Shown here piece by piece: positions 27,011 to 37,980 of a stretch of DNA of 64,000 bases. Within the stretch, counting starts at the first letter, position 1. Each line of letters starts with the position of its first letter. The position numbers and the translations under genes were made by a program. The notes beneath the pieces were generated by a model, which was given only the letters and a program-made list of their open reading frames with translations, had not been told where the DNA came from and made no database searches. The stretch comes from Sipunculus nudus (Eukaryota; Annelida; Sipuncula; Golfingiida; Sipunculidae), in assembly GCA_026874595.1 (NCBI GenBank), contig CM049317.1, positions 67,422,118 to 67,486,117 on the forward strand. Reading direction: 5' to 3'.

Positions 27011-27650
27011 AAAAAAGATCTTAAAAGAGAACAATGTAAAACAACAACCTGTGAAGGTTCAGAATGAACAATCATCGTTGAAACGCCGAGTTTTTAAATA
27101 TTAATGAAGGAAGGCCGGTTGTCCTATAAATCTAAACCTTTTTATAACAAATATTTCAGCGGGTTCTTAAGTTGGTATAAATTTATGACCGAGTAAATCC
27201 AAATGATTACCAAATCTTACAATTACAGCAGATCCCACACTATCATCATTCACGGTGAGGGGCGCGGTTAGTGGAGCGCTTTGTCCCGGCCTCTTGCTTA
27301 TTAAGTTAATTATTAACAAAATTTCAATATATACAATGATTTTTTTTTGTTTGATAATCACTCTTGTATCATAAAAACTAACTGTAGGTCAATCTTATAG
27401 AAACAGGGGCAGTATTATTTTAGGTCAAAGCTAATGGTTTTATGTCCCATGAATATAATGAACGGCTGGTCTGTTTAAGCCTTAATGCAGACACCGCTGG
27501 CTTGGTCTGATCAAACATATCCTGTGCTTGTGTGATCAGTGTATCACTATTCAGTGATCAAGTGTTTAAGGTAAAACAATCGTAAGGCTTTCCGAAATCT
27601 TACTATGTGACATTTTTGTAACTGTGTCTTACTTAGTGGCCGAATTAAGA
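27010..27650. other. Unassigned sequence
   Basis: No gene or clear repeat. Confidence 0.45.
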
Positions 27651-29137
27651 ATGGTCAGGTCACCCGATGGGACCAAAATAAATGCCCACAATATTTAAAA
27701 CTATTGACCCAAGGGTCATGACGCTCAGCCGACTGAGATGTTGACAATATGTCCTTGCATAGGGAACTAATTAAGATAATGGAGGTGGCACCTTCATTCA
27801 TGCAAGTTAGCTTAAGTTCATTAAAACGCATAAGCACACCAAATTTTAGGACAATCCATTCACCCATTCCTGATAAATCTCACATTTTGTATTTTGCTTT
27901 ATTTCTGGGGTGCTCAAACATGCCGCAAAAATTGGAAAATATGAGTTATAGACACATATAATTTCAAATTTGCAAGGAGACTTATTATGGACCTCCCTGG
28001 ATGTCAAATTAGAAGATTCTAGGTCTTATGGTTATGATTTGTGCCCTGCTTTTGTTTTAAACTTTTAATTGTTTTGAGGGCACTTTTGAGCGCCATTGCT
28101 CAAATGGTATGGGTAATAGAAAGCTAGTTTCAGGTTTCCTTGGAGACTTTTCTTGGACCTTCCAGAATGTCAAGGTCCAGTCAATATGATTTTTGCCCTG
28201 TTAATAGATGACCGCATCTTTAAAGGTCTAAAAAAGAGAGAAAAATCGTAAAAAATAAAAAAAATACAGGTGCCACCGGTATTCTTGGGAAAATGATGAA
28301 CACTCCTTTATCAATATCCATGCAAAGAATCATAGTGATCAATGCATTACTTGTTCAGATACTTAATTTTTCCATTACTCTGGGTGTACTTCGAAGCCCC
28401 ATGGCTCAGAGGTTTTGGGTAAGAGAGGCCTTATTTTAGGTTTCCTTTAAGAGACTTTTCATTGCCCTCCCTGCATGTCAAGATAGAAGGTTCTAGGTCC
28501 AGCAGTTACGATTGTTGCCCTGTTAACAGATGACCGCATCTTTAAAGGTCTCAAAAACAGAGATAAAAACGTAAAAAAATACAAAAAATACATGTGGCGC
28601 CACCAATCTGCAGAAACTGATGAAACACTCCATGATAAATATTCATGCAAAGAATCATGGTAATCAATGCAATAGTTGTTAAGACACGAGATTTTGTATG
28701 GATTTTTCCATTATCCTCAGGGAGCCCCATAGCTGAAAGAATATGGGTAACAGAGACCTAATTTCCAGTTTCCCAGGAGATTTTTCATTGACCTTTCTTC
28801 ATGTCAAGTTAAAAGATTCTTGGTCCAGCGGTTAGGATTTGTGCCCTGTAACAGATAACCGCATTTTGAAAGGTTTAAAAATAGAGAAAAAAAATCGTAA
28901 CAAATAAAAAATACAGGTGGCGCCACCAGTCTTTAGAAACTAAAGAAACACTCCATGATAAATTTCCATGCAAAAAAAATCATGTTGATCAATGCATTAG
29001 TTGTTCTACTTGAGCTTTTGTATGAAATTTTCCATTATTCTGGGGGGTAATTTGGAGCCCCATAGCTTGAAGAATATGGGAAACAGAGACCTAATTTCAG
29101 GTTTCATAATAGATTTTTCATTGACCTCTCTGGACGT
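27650..29137 (+). repeat. Left part of a tandem array of about 325 bp units
   Basis: The region opens with TGACCCAAGGGTCATGACGC (about 27,705), the same module that opens 7,410-9,720. Units follow with recurring anchors: CTTTAAAGGTCT, ATACAGGTGGCGCCACCAGT, CATGCAAAGAATCATGGTG, GAGCCCCATAGCTGAA, TTTCATTGACCTCTCT and GGTCCAGCGGTTACGATTTG. The GCCACC anchor recurs near 28,270, 28,597 and 28,920, giving a period near 325 bp. The array is cut at 29137 by an LTR element and resumes at 33045. Confidence 0.85.
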
Positions 29138-29919
29138 TGTTACATTTTATTATGTGACACGGGCGTACCTCCTGTTGTGGCACTCGTGTCTGGCCGCGTA
29201 TTACATTCAATGTTTAATCCGTACTGGTTGAACTCTCGTTGTCATGTTAGCCTTGGGTTATCACGCCTGGCCGAGGTCACGTGATGAGCTTGGTATGTAG
29301 AGATACACAGCGCTGTTTTTCTAGAGAATTCCTGATTCCGTGTTACTGTGCTGTGCAAGATCTTATAGACTGTTCGAGAAGCGGAAAATTCTCGGCTTGG
29401 GGTGAAGAGTATATATAGGGGCTGTGTTTAAGCAGGAGGGAGAGAGCAGCAGAGCAGATTCCAGCGGACGCAGAAGCGTGTGTCAGTTTCTAGGGCCTCA
29501 TCCGACGAAAGACTTACTCCTGGATTTTATGCATTTGGACTTCAGTTTACTTTCTGGGTTGTTGCAAGAACTTTCTACTGGACTGTCATTCTCCGAGAGT
29601 ATACATTTTAAGAACTTATCGTGGTGACGGTGTTGATATTCAGGTACTGTGCACATTATTTATTTTTCTATGTTATTGTACTGATTTGTTGCTTTACCGC
29701 TGTTTTACTGTATAATTGTATTGATTTAGTGTATTGTATTGTTAGGGTTGTTTTAAGAATAAATTATAGTTATTTGTTAACAAAAAAACACTGACTTCTT
29801 TATTCATTCCCCTAGACATTTCACGCTGCCTACTGTTACAAAATCTGATTTTTTTATCTCCATTACAAAATTTGTGCTCATCACGCATACGTGATCTGTT
29901 TTTATTAGGTTCCGTAACA
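29138..29919 (+). repeat. 5' LTR of the gypsy-type element
   Basis: 782 bp, starting TGTTAC and ending GTAACA. A TATA-like GTATATATAG lies at 29409-29418 and a polyadenylation signal AATAAA at 29758-29763, placing U3, R and U5 in the usual order. It closely matches the solo LTR at 50081-50896 over its full length, and the copies at 45559 and 16768 mainly over the 3' half. The left flank is host tandem repeat. A target duplication cannot be checked because the 3' end is lost. Confidence 0.9.
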
Positions 29920-29924
29920 TAAAA

Positions 29925-29941
29925 TTGGGGGCTCTCGTCGG
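29925..29941 (+). promoter_or_regulatory. Candidate primer-binding site
   Basis: TTGGGGGCTCTCGTCGG lies five bases after the LTR end. It resembles the TGGGGGCTCG-type site complementary to the 3' end of tRNA-Pro used by many retroelements, but with an inserted dinucleotide. The match is partial and the primer assignment is tentative. Confidence 0.4.
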
Positions 29942-30088
29942 AATGCTTAACAGTTTTCAAATTTATTAGGCCTTGACCTGGACACATTGTTTTATCGTAC
30001 ATTGCTTAAAAAGATTACATATTGTTTACAGTGCATTGTTTACAGGATTTATCTCAGTGGTTTTTTGTTATTGTTTTAACATCTTAAC

Positions 30089-31737
30089 ATGGCAGATTTC
30101 AAACCTGAGACATTTGTTGACGATCATGCAAGATCTTATTAGCAAAGGTTTAATTGAAGAGACTGAAGTTAAAACATCAAAAAATGACAGCCTTGCTATG
30201 CAATTAGAATTTAAAAAGTTGGAAATGCAACATGAGCTAGCATTAAAAGAGAGGGAAGAACGGTTAGAAAGAGAAAGACGAGAAAGACTAGAAAAAGAAA
30301 TAGAAAGAGACACACTAGAAAAAGAAAAGGAAATTGAGTTAAAACGACTGGAGTTAGAAAGACTTAAAGTAGAACGTTGTCCAAGTGCTGCCCAAACTCA
30401 CAGTTTTGATGTTACAAAACACATTGGACTTGTCCCACCTTTTCAAGAAAAAGTGGTTGATAAATATTTCTTACACTTTGAGAAGGTAGCTGAAAATTTA
30501 AAATGGCCTAAGGAAAATTGGACTATGTTGTTACAAAGTGTATTGACTGGCAAGGCCAGAGAAATTTATCCAGAGCTTTCAGTCGAAGCTGCTGCTGACT
30601 ATGACCTGGTAAAACGGTTAATCCTATAAGGTTATGAGTTAGTTTCACAGGCTTACCGCCAGAAATTCAGAAATTGGGAAAAGCGCAAAAATCAGACCTA
30701 CGTTGAATTTGCTAGGACAAAAGAGCAGTTGTTTGATCGCTGGTGTAGTTCTAAAAATGTAATGAAAGATTATGACAATTTGCGCCAGTTGATTTTGCTT
30801 GAAGAATTTAAGCGCTGCATTAACGCAGATGTTAAAACTTTTCTTGGCGAGAAAAGTCCTGAAACTCTTGACATTGCTGCTCAATTAGCTGATGATTATT
30901 CATTAACACACAAAATGTCCTTTACTAGCAAATCAAACCAGTCATTCATAAACAAGAATGTTAATCAGTATTGTCAAAAGAAGTTTAAAGCGCAGTCACC
31001 CAGTGCTAGTAGTCCTGATAGTTAAGCAAAGTCCATTGCTACATCTCAGTCAACGTCCACTGTGTCTAAGTCCAACTAAGACCAGTCATTTTCAAAGAAA
31101 ATCTGTCATTACCGCAAGAAGGAAGGTCATCTAATATCTGACTGCTGGAAACTTGCGAATAAACCAAATAGCAAACCTTCTGGGTTTGTTTCAAACTCTA
31201 TGCATAGCATAGTACAAGAGCCAATATCTTTTCATGTAAATAAGGGGTATAACTCCTTTGTTGACTCAAATAAAGAGTTTGATGCTACGGAGGCCCAAGT
31301 GCCGTCTAAATCTAAAGAAGAATCCGTAACTTGCGGGGTAAAAACCTCAGTTGATTGCTGCGAGGAATTAAATAAGGCTAGGTCCTTTTAAGACTCCTGC
31401 GAGGAGTATTCTCTAAATAAGGCTAAGTCCTTTTATGACTCTTGCGAGAGAATTTCAAATGAGGCCAGGTCCTCTTATGACAAAACAGAAGTTTGTTTCT
31501 GCCAAGGAAAATTCCTCTGTTGACTCCCATTAGAAGTTTGATGATAAAAAGGATGTAGATTCCTTAAATGACTCTGAACAAGAGTTTATGACTGACTGTC
31601 AATGTCAATTCTTTGTTTGATGAAGCTGAGGAAGTAGATTCCTCTCTTGACTTTGAAATGGAGTTATTTGAGCCATTCATACATGATGGTTTTGTTTCAC
31701 TTTCAAGTGATTTTTCAGATTCTACCTTTATTAGAAT
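30089..31737 (+). pseudogene. gag of the LTR element, with multiple breaks
   Basis: The likely start ATG at 30089 opens a short frame that ends at a TAG after 17 codons. The main gag similarity continues in another frame, so there is a frame break near the start. Visible parts in order: a Lys/Glu/Arg-rich coiled coil (about 30,195-30,380); a capsid-like helical region (about 30,420-30,900) containing the words FARTKEQLFDRWC and LRQLILLEEFKRC; and a zinc-knuckle remnant near 31,104-31,145. In-frame stops lie at 30627, 31023, 31077, 31389 and 31521. The knuckle keeps Cys, His and Cys but its second Cys is Arg. Beyond it is an acidic linker with three short tandem repeats (about 31,366-31,480) and a further frame change before the protease. 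Gag would form the particle that packages element RNA. Confidence 0.8.
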
Positions 31738-32379
31738 TTGAGGGACACTGGTTCAGGTCAGACTCTCATGTTAGCAAACACTTTGCCATTTTCTAATAGG
31801 TCTTTTAATGGTGCACATGCACTTGTTAATGGTGTGTTTTCAGACAGGCACACTTCAGTTCCGCTTCACAGTATCCATTTAAAGTCAGATTTGATTTCTG
31901 GGAATATTACTGTGGGCTTAAGAACTACTTTACCCTTTAAGGGAATTCAGTTGCTACTAGGCAATGATGTTGCAGGTGATAGAGTGCAGCCTGTACCAAT
32001 AGTGACAGAAAAGCTGTCACTTGATCAGGATACTGATCTGGAAAGTCAGGAAATTCCTGGTTTGTATCCTTCATGTGCTGTTACTAGATTTATGGCCAAG
32101 AAAAACACACATGAGGATAATGGTCCAGATGATAACACTCTGGGAGTCACTAGTGACTCGTCTAACGACTCGCCCGTACAGGATGCAGCATTTTCAAGGT
32201 CAGAACTTATCGCGGAACAGCATAAGGACCCTGATATTTCATGTTTGTCTCCCAGGGCAGTTTCAAAAGATGAGCTGTCACAAAACCCAGTTTGTTTCTA
32301 TGTCAAAAATGGAGTGCTTATGCGTAAATGGCGACCACCTGATGTATGCGCTGATGATGAGTGGGCCATCAAACATTAA
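31738..32379 (+). pseudogene. Retropepsin-like protease of the LTR element plus linker to integrase
   Basis: The frame opens with the aspartic protease active-site motif LRDTGSGQTLM (D-T-G-S) and, about 75 residues on, has the second conserved block LLLGNDVAG, as in retropepsins that cleave Gag-Pol. The frame then runs through an acidic, Ser/Asp-rich linker straight to the segment that precedes the integrase zinc domain (words SELIAEQHKDPD and NGVLMRKWRPP). There is no reverse transcriptase in between. A stop lies just upstream (TAG 31732-31734), a frame change separates it from gag, and the frame ends at TAA 32377-32379. Confidence 0.85.
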
Positions 32380-33044
32380 ATAGTAATGCCCAAAAGCTTT
32401 CGCAATGAAATTCTAAGCATGGCACATGAGGCTCCTTTGTCTGGCCATTTAGGTATAAATAAAACTTATCAGAAAGTTATCACACACTTCTATTGGCCTT
32501 ACCTCAGGAAAGATGTTGTACAATATTGTAAATCATGCCATACATGCCAGTGTGTAGGCAAGCCCAATCAGAATCCTCCTTAGGCCCAACTTAGGCCTAT
32601 TCCTGCTCTCGAGGAAACATTCAGTAGGATTATTGTTGATTGTGTTGGACCACTGCCCAAAACAAAATCTGGACATGAATACTTGCTGACAATTATGTGC
32701 GCATCAACCAGGTTCCCTGAGGCAATACCATTTTGCAAAATTAATGCCAAAAATGTTGTCAAAGCTCTGACCAAGTTTTTTTTACAACTTTTGGATTACC
32801 AAAATCCGTCCAGTCTGACCAAAGGTCTAATTTATGTCTGGCTTATTCCAACAAGTTAAGCTTGTGCTAGGTATAAAACAGTACAGCTCCTCGCCATACC
32901 ATCCTGAAAGTCAGGGCGCCCTCGAGCGTTTTCACCAGACATTAAAAAACATGATGAGGACTTATTGCTATGACAAACAGAAAGCCTGGGATGAAGGAAT
33001 CCACCTATTGTTGTTTGCTGTCAACGAATCCTTTCAAGAGTCCT
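32380..33044 (+). pseudogene. Integrase of the LTR element, truncated and frame-broken
   Basis: The H2C2 zinc domain is visible near the start, with HEAPLSGHLGINKTY, a YWPYLRKDV helix and CKSCHTC. The D,D,E catalytic core follows: the first Asp in VDCVGPLPKT (about 32,640), the second in SVQSDQ (32817-32819) and the Glu in YHPESQGALERFHQTLK (about 32,905). These lie in three different frames, because frame changes occur around the T run at about 32,776 and shortly after the second Asp. There are also in-frame stops at 32377 and 32581. The sequence ends abruptly after FAVNESFQES at about 33,044, so the C-terminal domain is missing. It would have inserted element cDNA into the genome; it cannot work as it stands. 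Confidence 0.85.
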
Positions 33045-33760
33045 TCTTTAAAGGTCTCAAAAATAGAAAAAAAAACTCGTAAAAAATACAGGTGGGGCCA
33101 CCAGTCTGCAGAAACTGATGAAAACTCCATGATTAATTTCCATGTAAAAAATCATGTTGATCAATGCATTATTTGTTCAGATACTTCAACTTTTGTATGA
33201 AATTTTTCATTATTCTTGGGGGTAATTTGGAGCCCCATAGCTGAAAGAATATGGGTAACAGACACCTAATTTCAGGTTTCCTAGGAGATTTTTCATTGAC
33301 CTCTCTGGCTATCAAGGTAGAAGATTATTGGTCCAGCGGTTACGATTTGCGCCCTGTAAAGGTCTCAAAATCGAGAAACAAATCGTAAAAAATTAAAAAA
33401 AGCTACAGGTAGCCCCACCAGTCATCAGAAACTGATGTAACACTCCATGAACAATTTTCATGCAAAGAATCATGGTGATCAAAGCATTAGATGTTAAGAT
33501 ATTTGAGCTTTTGTGTGAAATTTTCAATTATTCTGGGGGGGGGGGGGGTACTTCGGAGCCCCATAGCTGGAAGAATATGAGTAACAGAGACCTAGTTTCC
33601 AAGGAGGTTTTTCATGGACCTCTCTTGGTGTCAAATTAGAAGATTCTAGGTCCAGCGGTTACGATTTGTGCCATGTTGACGGACAGACGACCAGACGGAC
33701 GACGGACAAAGAGTGATTTCTAAAGCTCAGATGACCTACAGTCAGCTGAGCTAAAAACGA
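33045..33760 (+). repeat. Right part of the 325 bp tandem array and its end module
   Basis: Resumes with CTTTAAAGGTCTCAAAAA, which in the normal unit lies some 70 bases beyond the point where the array was cut at 29137, so host repeat was also lost at the junction. Two units follow (CCACCAGT anchors near 33,099 and 33,417). A G14 tract interrupts the second (33535-33548). The array ends in GTTGACGGACAGACGACC-type sequence and AGTCAGCTGAGCTAAAAA (about 33,742), the same end type as at 9,640-9,728. Confidence 0.8.
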
Positions 33761-34022
33761 GATGTCCACTTTTCCGAGATAAATAAAAAGAATGTAGGGG
33801 TTTATAATCTGTTATCACCGACAATGTCAGTCTCATCTGATTTGGCCTGTTTGTCTATATTTGCCATGTTTAACTAGCCACTCCTTAGTGAAGTTGGGAT
33901 TCTTGTGGTAAAGAATTTCAAGCATGAGTATCCAGGCGGAAAACTGTCAGATCAGGACGCGAACCTACAACCTTGTGGTCACGAGTCAAGCACACAACCA
34001 ATTACGTCACTATACTCTTAAT
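33761..34022. other. Unassigned spacer
   Basis: No gene or repeat recognised. Confidence 0.4.
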
Positions 34023-34242
34023 ATACTGTGGTTGTCTTGCTGTTTGCGAGGGTTTCTAATTCGCGATATTCGCGAAAGGGGAATTATCGGGAAAATAAAA
34101 CCTTCGTGAATTCATATAATAATTGATAACTAGGTTTTGTATGATTTTAATATGTTGAAATCGCGAAAATGAAACCTTCGCGAATCACCGAAAAGTGGAA
34201 ACCGCGAAATTTTACCCCGTGAATATGAAGCAACCGCAGTAT
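34023..34242. mobile_element. MITE-like element
   Basis: About 220 bp with inverted ends ATACTGTGGTTG (34023-34034) and CAACCGCAGTAT (34231-34242). If the flanking TA is the target duplication, the terminal repeat is CTGYGGTTG. The inside is rich in CGCGAA words (TTCGCGATATTCGCGAA, AAATCGCGAAAATGAAACC). It has no coding capacity. Similar words occur at 37,700-37,775 and 39,395-39,480, which may be remnants of the same family. Confidence 0.6.
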
Positions 34243-36682
34243 GATATTAAGAGCAACATAATCGGGACCATGAAAAAGGGGTACTTATTTCGACTTGGTC
34301 GCTAAACAATGCTTATATCGCAGGTTTTATAAAGTTAACTGTCGGGACTTCCAATAGTGTTTGCACCATCGGTCATGAATCATTCAAAGAGTCCGCAAAT
34401 CGTGGCTATAGACACCGTTCGGGGACAGAAACCGCCTCGTTTTGACTTGAAATTATCCCGGATGGCTTTACATTTCATAAGCCTAACAATATCTCATAAA
34501 CAGGAAGGCAGACGGTTGAAGTACGACCTATTTATCTTTTATGACCTGTCTCGCCTAAGTCCAACTTATTTCCCTCCGAGGGTGCGTATACTCTGTCCTA
34601 ATGAGTTTTTCATCTTTCAGTCTTCGTCTAATATACATAGGCCAGTTTGTCCCTTGCGTGTTAAATGAGCCAAACAGGTAATCGAATCTTGGAAAACATG
34701 TGCACTTACATTTTTATACCCCTTATTTATTTGCATGTTTGTTTGAATCATGGTTTGTACACAGCTTCTAAAATTGATGAATTTTTAGATTTCCATTTTC
34801 CATTTTCAAAATATTTTTCAAATATGATTCGTTTTTATATGTCACCAGTCACCTATTTGTCATCAGCCAATCAGTGCGACATTTCACATCGAAACACACT
34901 ACAATATTTATATTTCATTTTTAAAAAAAGAAGTCATTATTGATAGCTTAATATTTATGAGAGACATAATTTTTTCAGTTTTTTTAAATTATTATTGACA
35001 GGTTTTAACATTAGATATATTATTATTGAAGGTTTTAACATTAAATAGGCTGTTAAATCGTTTGTTATAACTTAACTCACGAAATAAAAATAAAATCTTG
35101 GGGCAGTTATCTAAAGTTTCAATTCATTTAAAAAATATATTCGCTATCTGCATTATATGTGCTGGAATATTGATTCTATTAAGAAATTAAAACAAAATGA
35201 TACTCCTATAAATTCCATCATAAATGAAGAGAATCTTCTCAGCTTTTAAACAATTTATATTTCAATGGGTCCCAGAACAGTAGATTTCTCAATTCTAAAG
35301 AAAAAAACGAAACAAAGTCATGTCATACTCGGTGGCCAGTCCTTCTGTCATAATATCGCTGTTCCTTTCTGCCAGATATATTAAAAAGAGAAAATGAAAA
35401 GTAGGACAACTACAGTTGAAACTCTTTTGTCCGAACACGTTTGGGAACAGGGTACTTTCCGGATTGACGAAGGTTCAGGCTTAAGAGCTGTTTATTAACT
35501 AATTTTCATATTATGCAAGTATGTTTTTTTTTCAATAAGCGGGTCCTTACAGTATAAATGTAGTGACAGGTTAATAATCTTTAACATTATTTTTAGTATG
35601 TTTAGTGAGGTAGTACTTCCAAACAATAAAAACAAATAATCCGGGCTGATAACATAATGTATCATTATAATGACAGTTATTACCTTAATGTTTTTAACAT
35701 TCTTTGCTGCATTTCCTCTGCTAAGCTAAACCTGAAGGCGTGAACACAAAATGGCCAGTCATTTGTTTACTTTTTTAGTTTAACGTAACCTTCTTTATTT
35801 ACCAGTTGCATAGGCAAACCTTCGCGCCAATACTAGGTACAACGAAATTATAAGCTACACGCAAGCATCGTGAGAGCAAGCATCGATTTCTTTAAAGATT
35901 AAGTGAAGATAAATTATTAAGATATGTATTAATGCACCGCAGGTCATCTAATAACGAAGTCAAGATCGCCATTTGTCATTTCTTGGTTTATTGCCAGTAA
36001 GAACACTCAAACAAATCACCTGTTTTACATACTCTGGGAACAAAACCTTGGAGCGAGCCGATGATTAGATTTTCTTTTTTTTACCAGCCGAGACACAAAA
36101 CGTAGAGTTTTGCCAGCTTGCCTAGAAAATTTAAAAAAATTGCCTTAGTTCTCGAAATGGCGTTTACGAACAATACAAAATTTAGTCCATTAAACTACCT
36201 ATAAGAATTCTTTCAATAAATTTAGGAAACACCACACATTAGAAACATTTCCTAGGAGCTGGTCTTCATTTGCCAAAAGAATGATCCACGATAAATAGGA
36301 GCGACGAATTAGTAGAACAGTATTTATGTAGCCTCATTAAAGCGGAATGGATTATAGGACGCATGTCGGTAAAAGTTACCCCTTTGAGGTACCCAATGGA
36401 AAAGGTCGCCCTTATCAAGTGACGGACCGGGTTGCCTTTGGTTCACGGTGGAAAGAAGGGAGTGTGTGGTGGTTTTAATGGCGCACTCAACACAAGCAGA
36501 CAACAAATCACACATCAGCGCCAAACAACAAGAGTATATTAAAAAACACAAAAGGTACGGAATTCAAACCTGATGGGGTTCCCTGCCTGTTACGCCTCCC
36601 TAGATTGGTACATGCACTAGAAAAAAACTTTACTAAAGACACCGAGTCCGTTTAAACAGTGTCTAGATCTACTGGACCCCGG
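34243..36682. other. Unassigned sequence
   Basis: No supported gene. A block at 35,405-35,500 (TTGTCCGAACACG, GGATTGACGAAGGTTC) looks like a piece of a dispersed repeat. The frames at 36,320-36,550 are short and not protein-like. Confidence 0.4.
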
Positions 36683-37165
36683 GTTGCGGCACCACACTGG
36701 ACACCCCCTTGAAGCACCTCACTTGGCCCCCCTGGCAGCTACTCACTGGGCACCCCCTTAGTCGCAGCACCTCACTGGACACACTATGGGTCGCAGCATC
36801 TCTCGGAAATCTGGATCGTAGCACCTCTCGGGACTCTGGGTCGCAGCACTTCTAGGGACACTGGATATCAGCACCTCTCTGGAAACTGGACCGCAGCACC
36901 TCTCGGGACTCTGGGTCGCAGCAACTCTCGGGGCTTTGGGTCGCAGCACCTCTTGGGACTCTGAGTCGCAGCACCTCTCTGTACACTGGGTCGCACCACC
37001 TCTCTTTACACTGGGTCGCACCACCTCTCGGGACACTGGGTCGCACCACCTATCTGGACACTGGTTCGCACCACCTCTCTGGTCATTGGGTCGCTCCAAC
37101 TCTCAGATCAATGGGTTGCAGCACCTCTCAGGTCACTGGGTCACAGCACCTCTTTGGTCTCCGGC
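36683..37165. repeat. 25 bp minisatellite
   Basis: About 19 imperfect copies of a unit like GGACACTGGGTCGCAGCAC plus CTCTCG. The TCGCA anchors at 36916, 36941, 36966 and 36991 are spaced exactly 25 bases. Because 25 is not a multiple of 3, all three frames of a strand stay open for long stretches and give Cys/Arg-rich pseudo-proteins with a 25-residue period; these are not genes. Confidence 0.95.
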
Positions 37166-37169
37166 AGAC

Positions 37170-37980
37170 GGCACTTCTGATCTCTGCAGGCTCCATAAAC
37201 TCTCCTCAATACTGTGTACTGGTCCCTCTTAAATACCGTTCTACCCGGAGGCTCATTTATATCATAAGACTCGTCTGCTTTTCCTACTATGGCTCATCTA
37301 TATTCATGAGCACGCTTAATACTAGATAGGCTGGGAACAAAACCCACCAAACCCACAAATGCCTGCAGTGCACTCACCAACCTTTCACTGAATGCCGCAT
37401 TAGCTTTCGAAAACAATACTGTGACCGGCGCGTCAATTCTCGCCCAGCATTAACAAATGTAGAGCTAACCCTGTGCAGCTAACCTGAGAAATGAAATTAA
37501 ACCAAAATGACACAATCCATTTTGTGACAACGCAAAACCCATGTTGGTATGCACTTAACAACTGTTGCAAATTACAAAGGTCCAAAGGTAGAAAACGGAA
37601 CTTTGGGGCTAATTTAGTGTTAGGTGAATTTTTATAGTAGAAAACGACTGCTAGGCGCCAGTAAACGAACAAGGTAACAACTTATTAAAAAAACAATTGT
37701 TAACGAGCGTTTCAAATTCACGATATTAACGGAAGAGAAATGATTGCGGAATGAAAATTCGTGAATAAGACGCAACTATACAGGTGATCGTTAAATACAT
37801 TGCCCATGATTGTAGCGTCGAAAACCAAATATAAACTAGACATAGTTGCCTTTGCAACCTGTAATGCATGAAGCCCCAATTCAGAGCAAATCTAAAGGAA
37901 ACGCATATACAACTGCAATTAAGAGCAACGCTCACTGTCACGTGATATTTAGACCAACGATGAAGGTGACATCTAAGATG
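37170..37980. other. Unassigned sequence
   Basis: No gene. The 37,700-37,775 part has TTCACGATATTAACGG and AAAATTCGTGAATAAG words like the MITE at 34,023. Confidence 0.4.

Larger units (their letters stand above)
29138..33044 (+). mobile_element. Decayed Ty3/gypsy-type LTR element, 3' truncated, Gmr1-like gene order
   Basis: Order on the plus strand: 5' LTR, primer-site candidate, gag (with coiled coil, capsid-like part and damaged zinc knuckle), aspartic protease, integrase zinc domain, integrase catalytic core. The coding sequence stops abruptly at about 33,044, inside the integrase, where the host tandem repeat resumes. There is no reverse transcriptase, RNase H or 3' LTR. Protease directly followed by integrase is the order known for Gmr1-type Ty3/gypsy elements, in which RT-RH lie after integrase. 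That would mean the missing parts were lost with the 3' end. The alternative is a Ty3 element of usual order with an internal deletion. Several stop codons and frame changes make it non-functional. Confidence 0.85.

Noticed and set aside
30068-30313. Minus-strand Ser/Leu-rich frame opposite gag
   Set aside because: Antisense shadow of the gag coiled coil.
36758-37099. Cys/Arg-rich open frame of 113 codons on the minus strand
   Set aside because: It is a read-through of the 25 bp minisatellite; several frames are open for the same reason.
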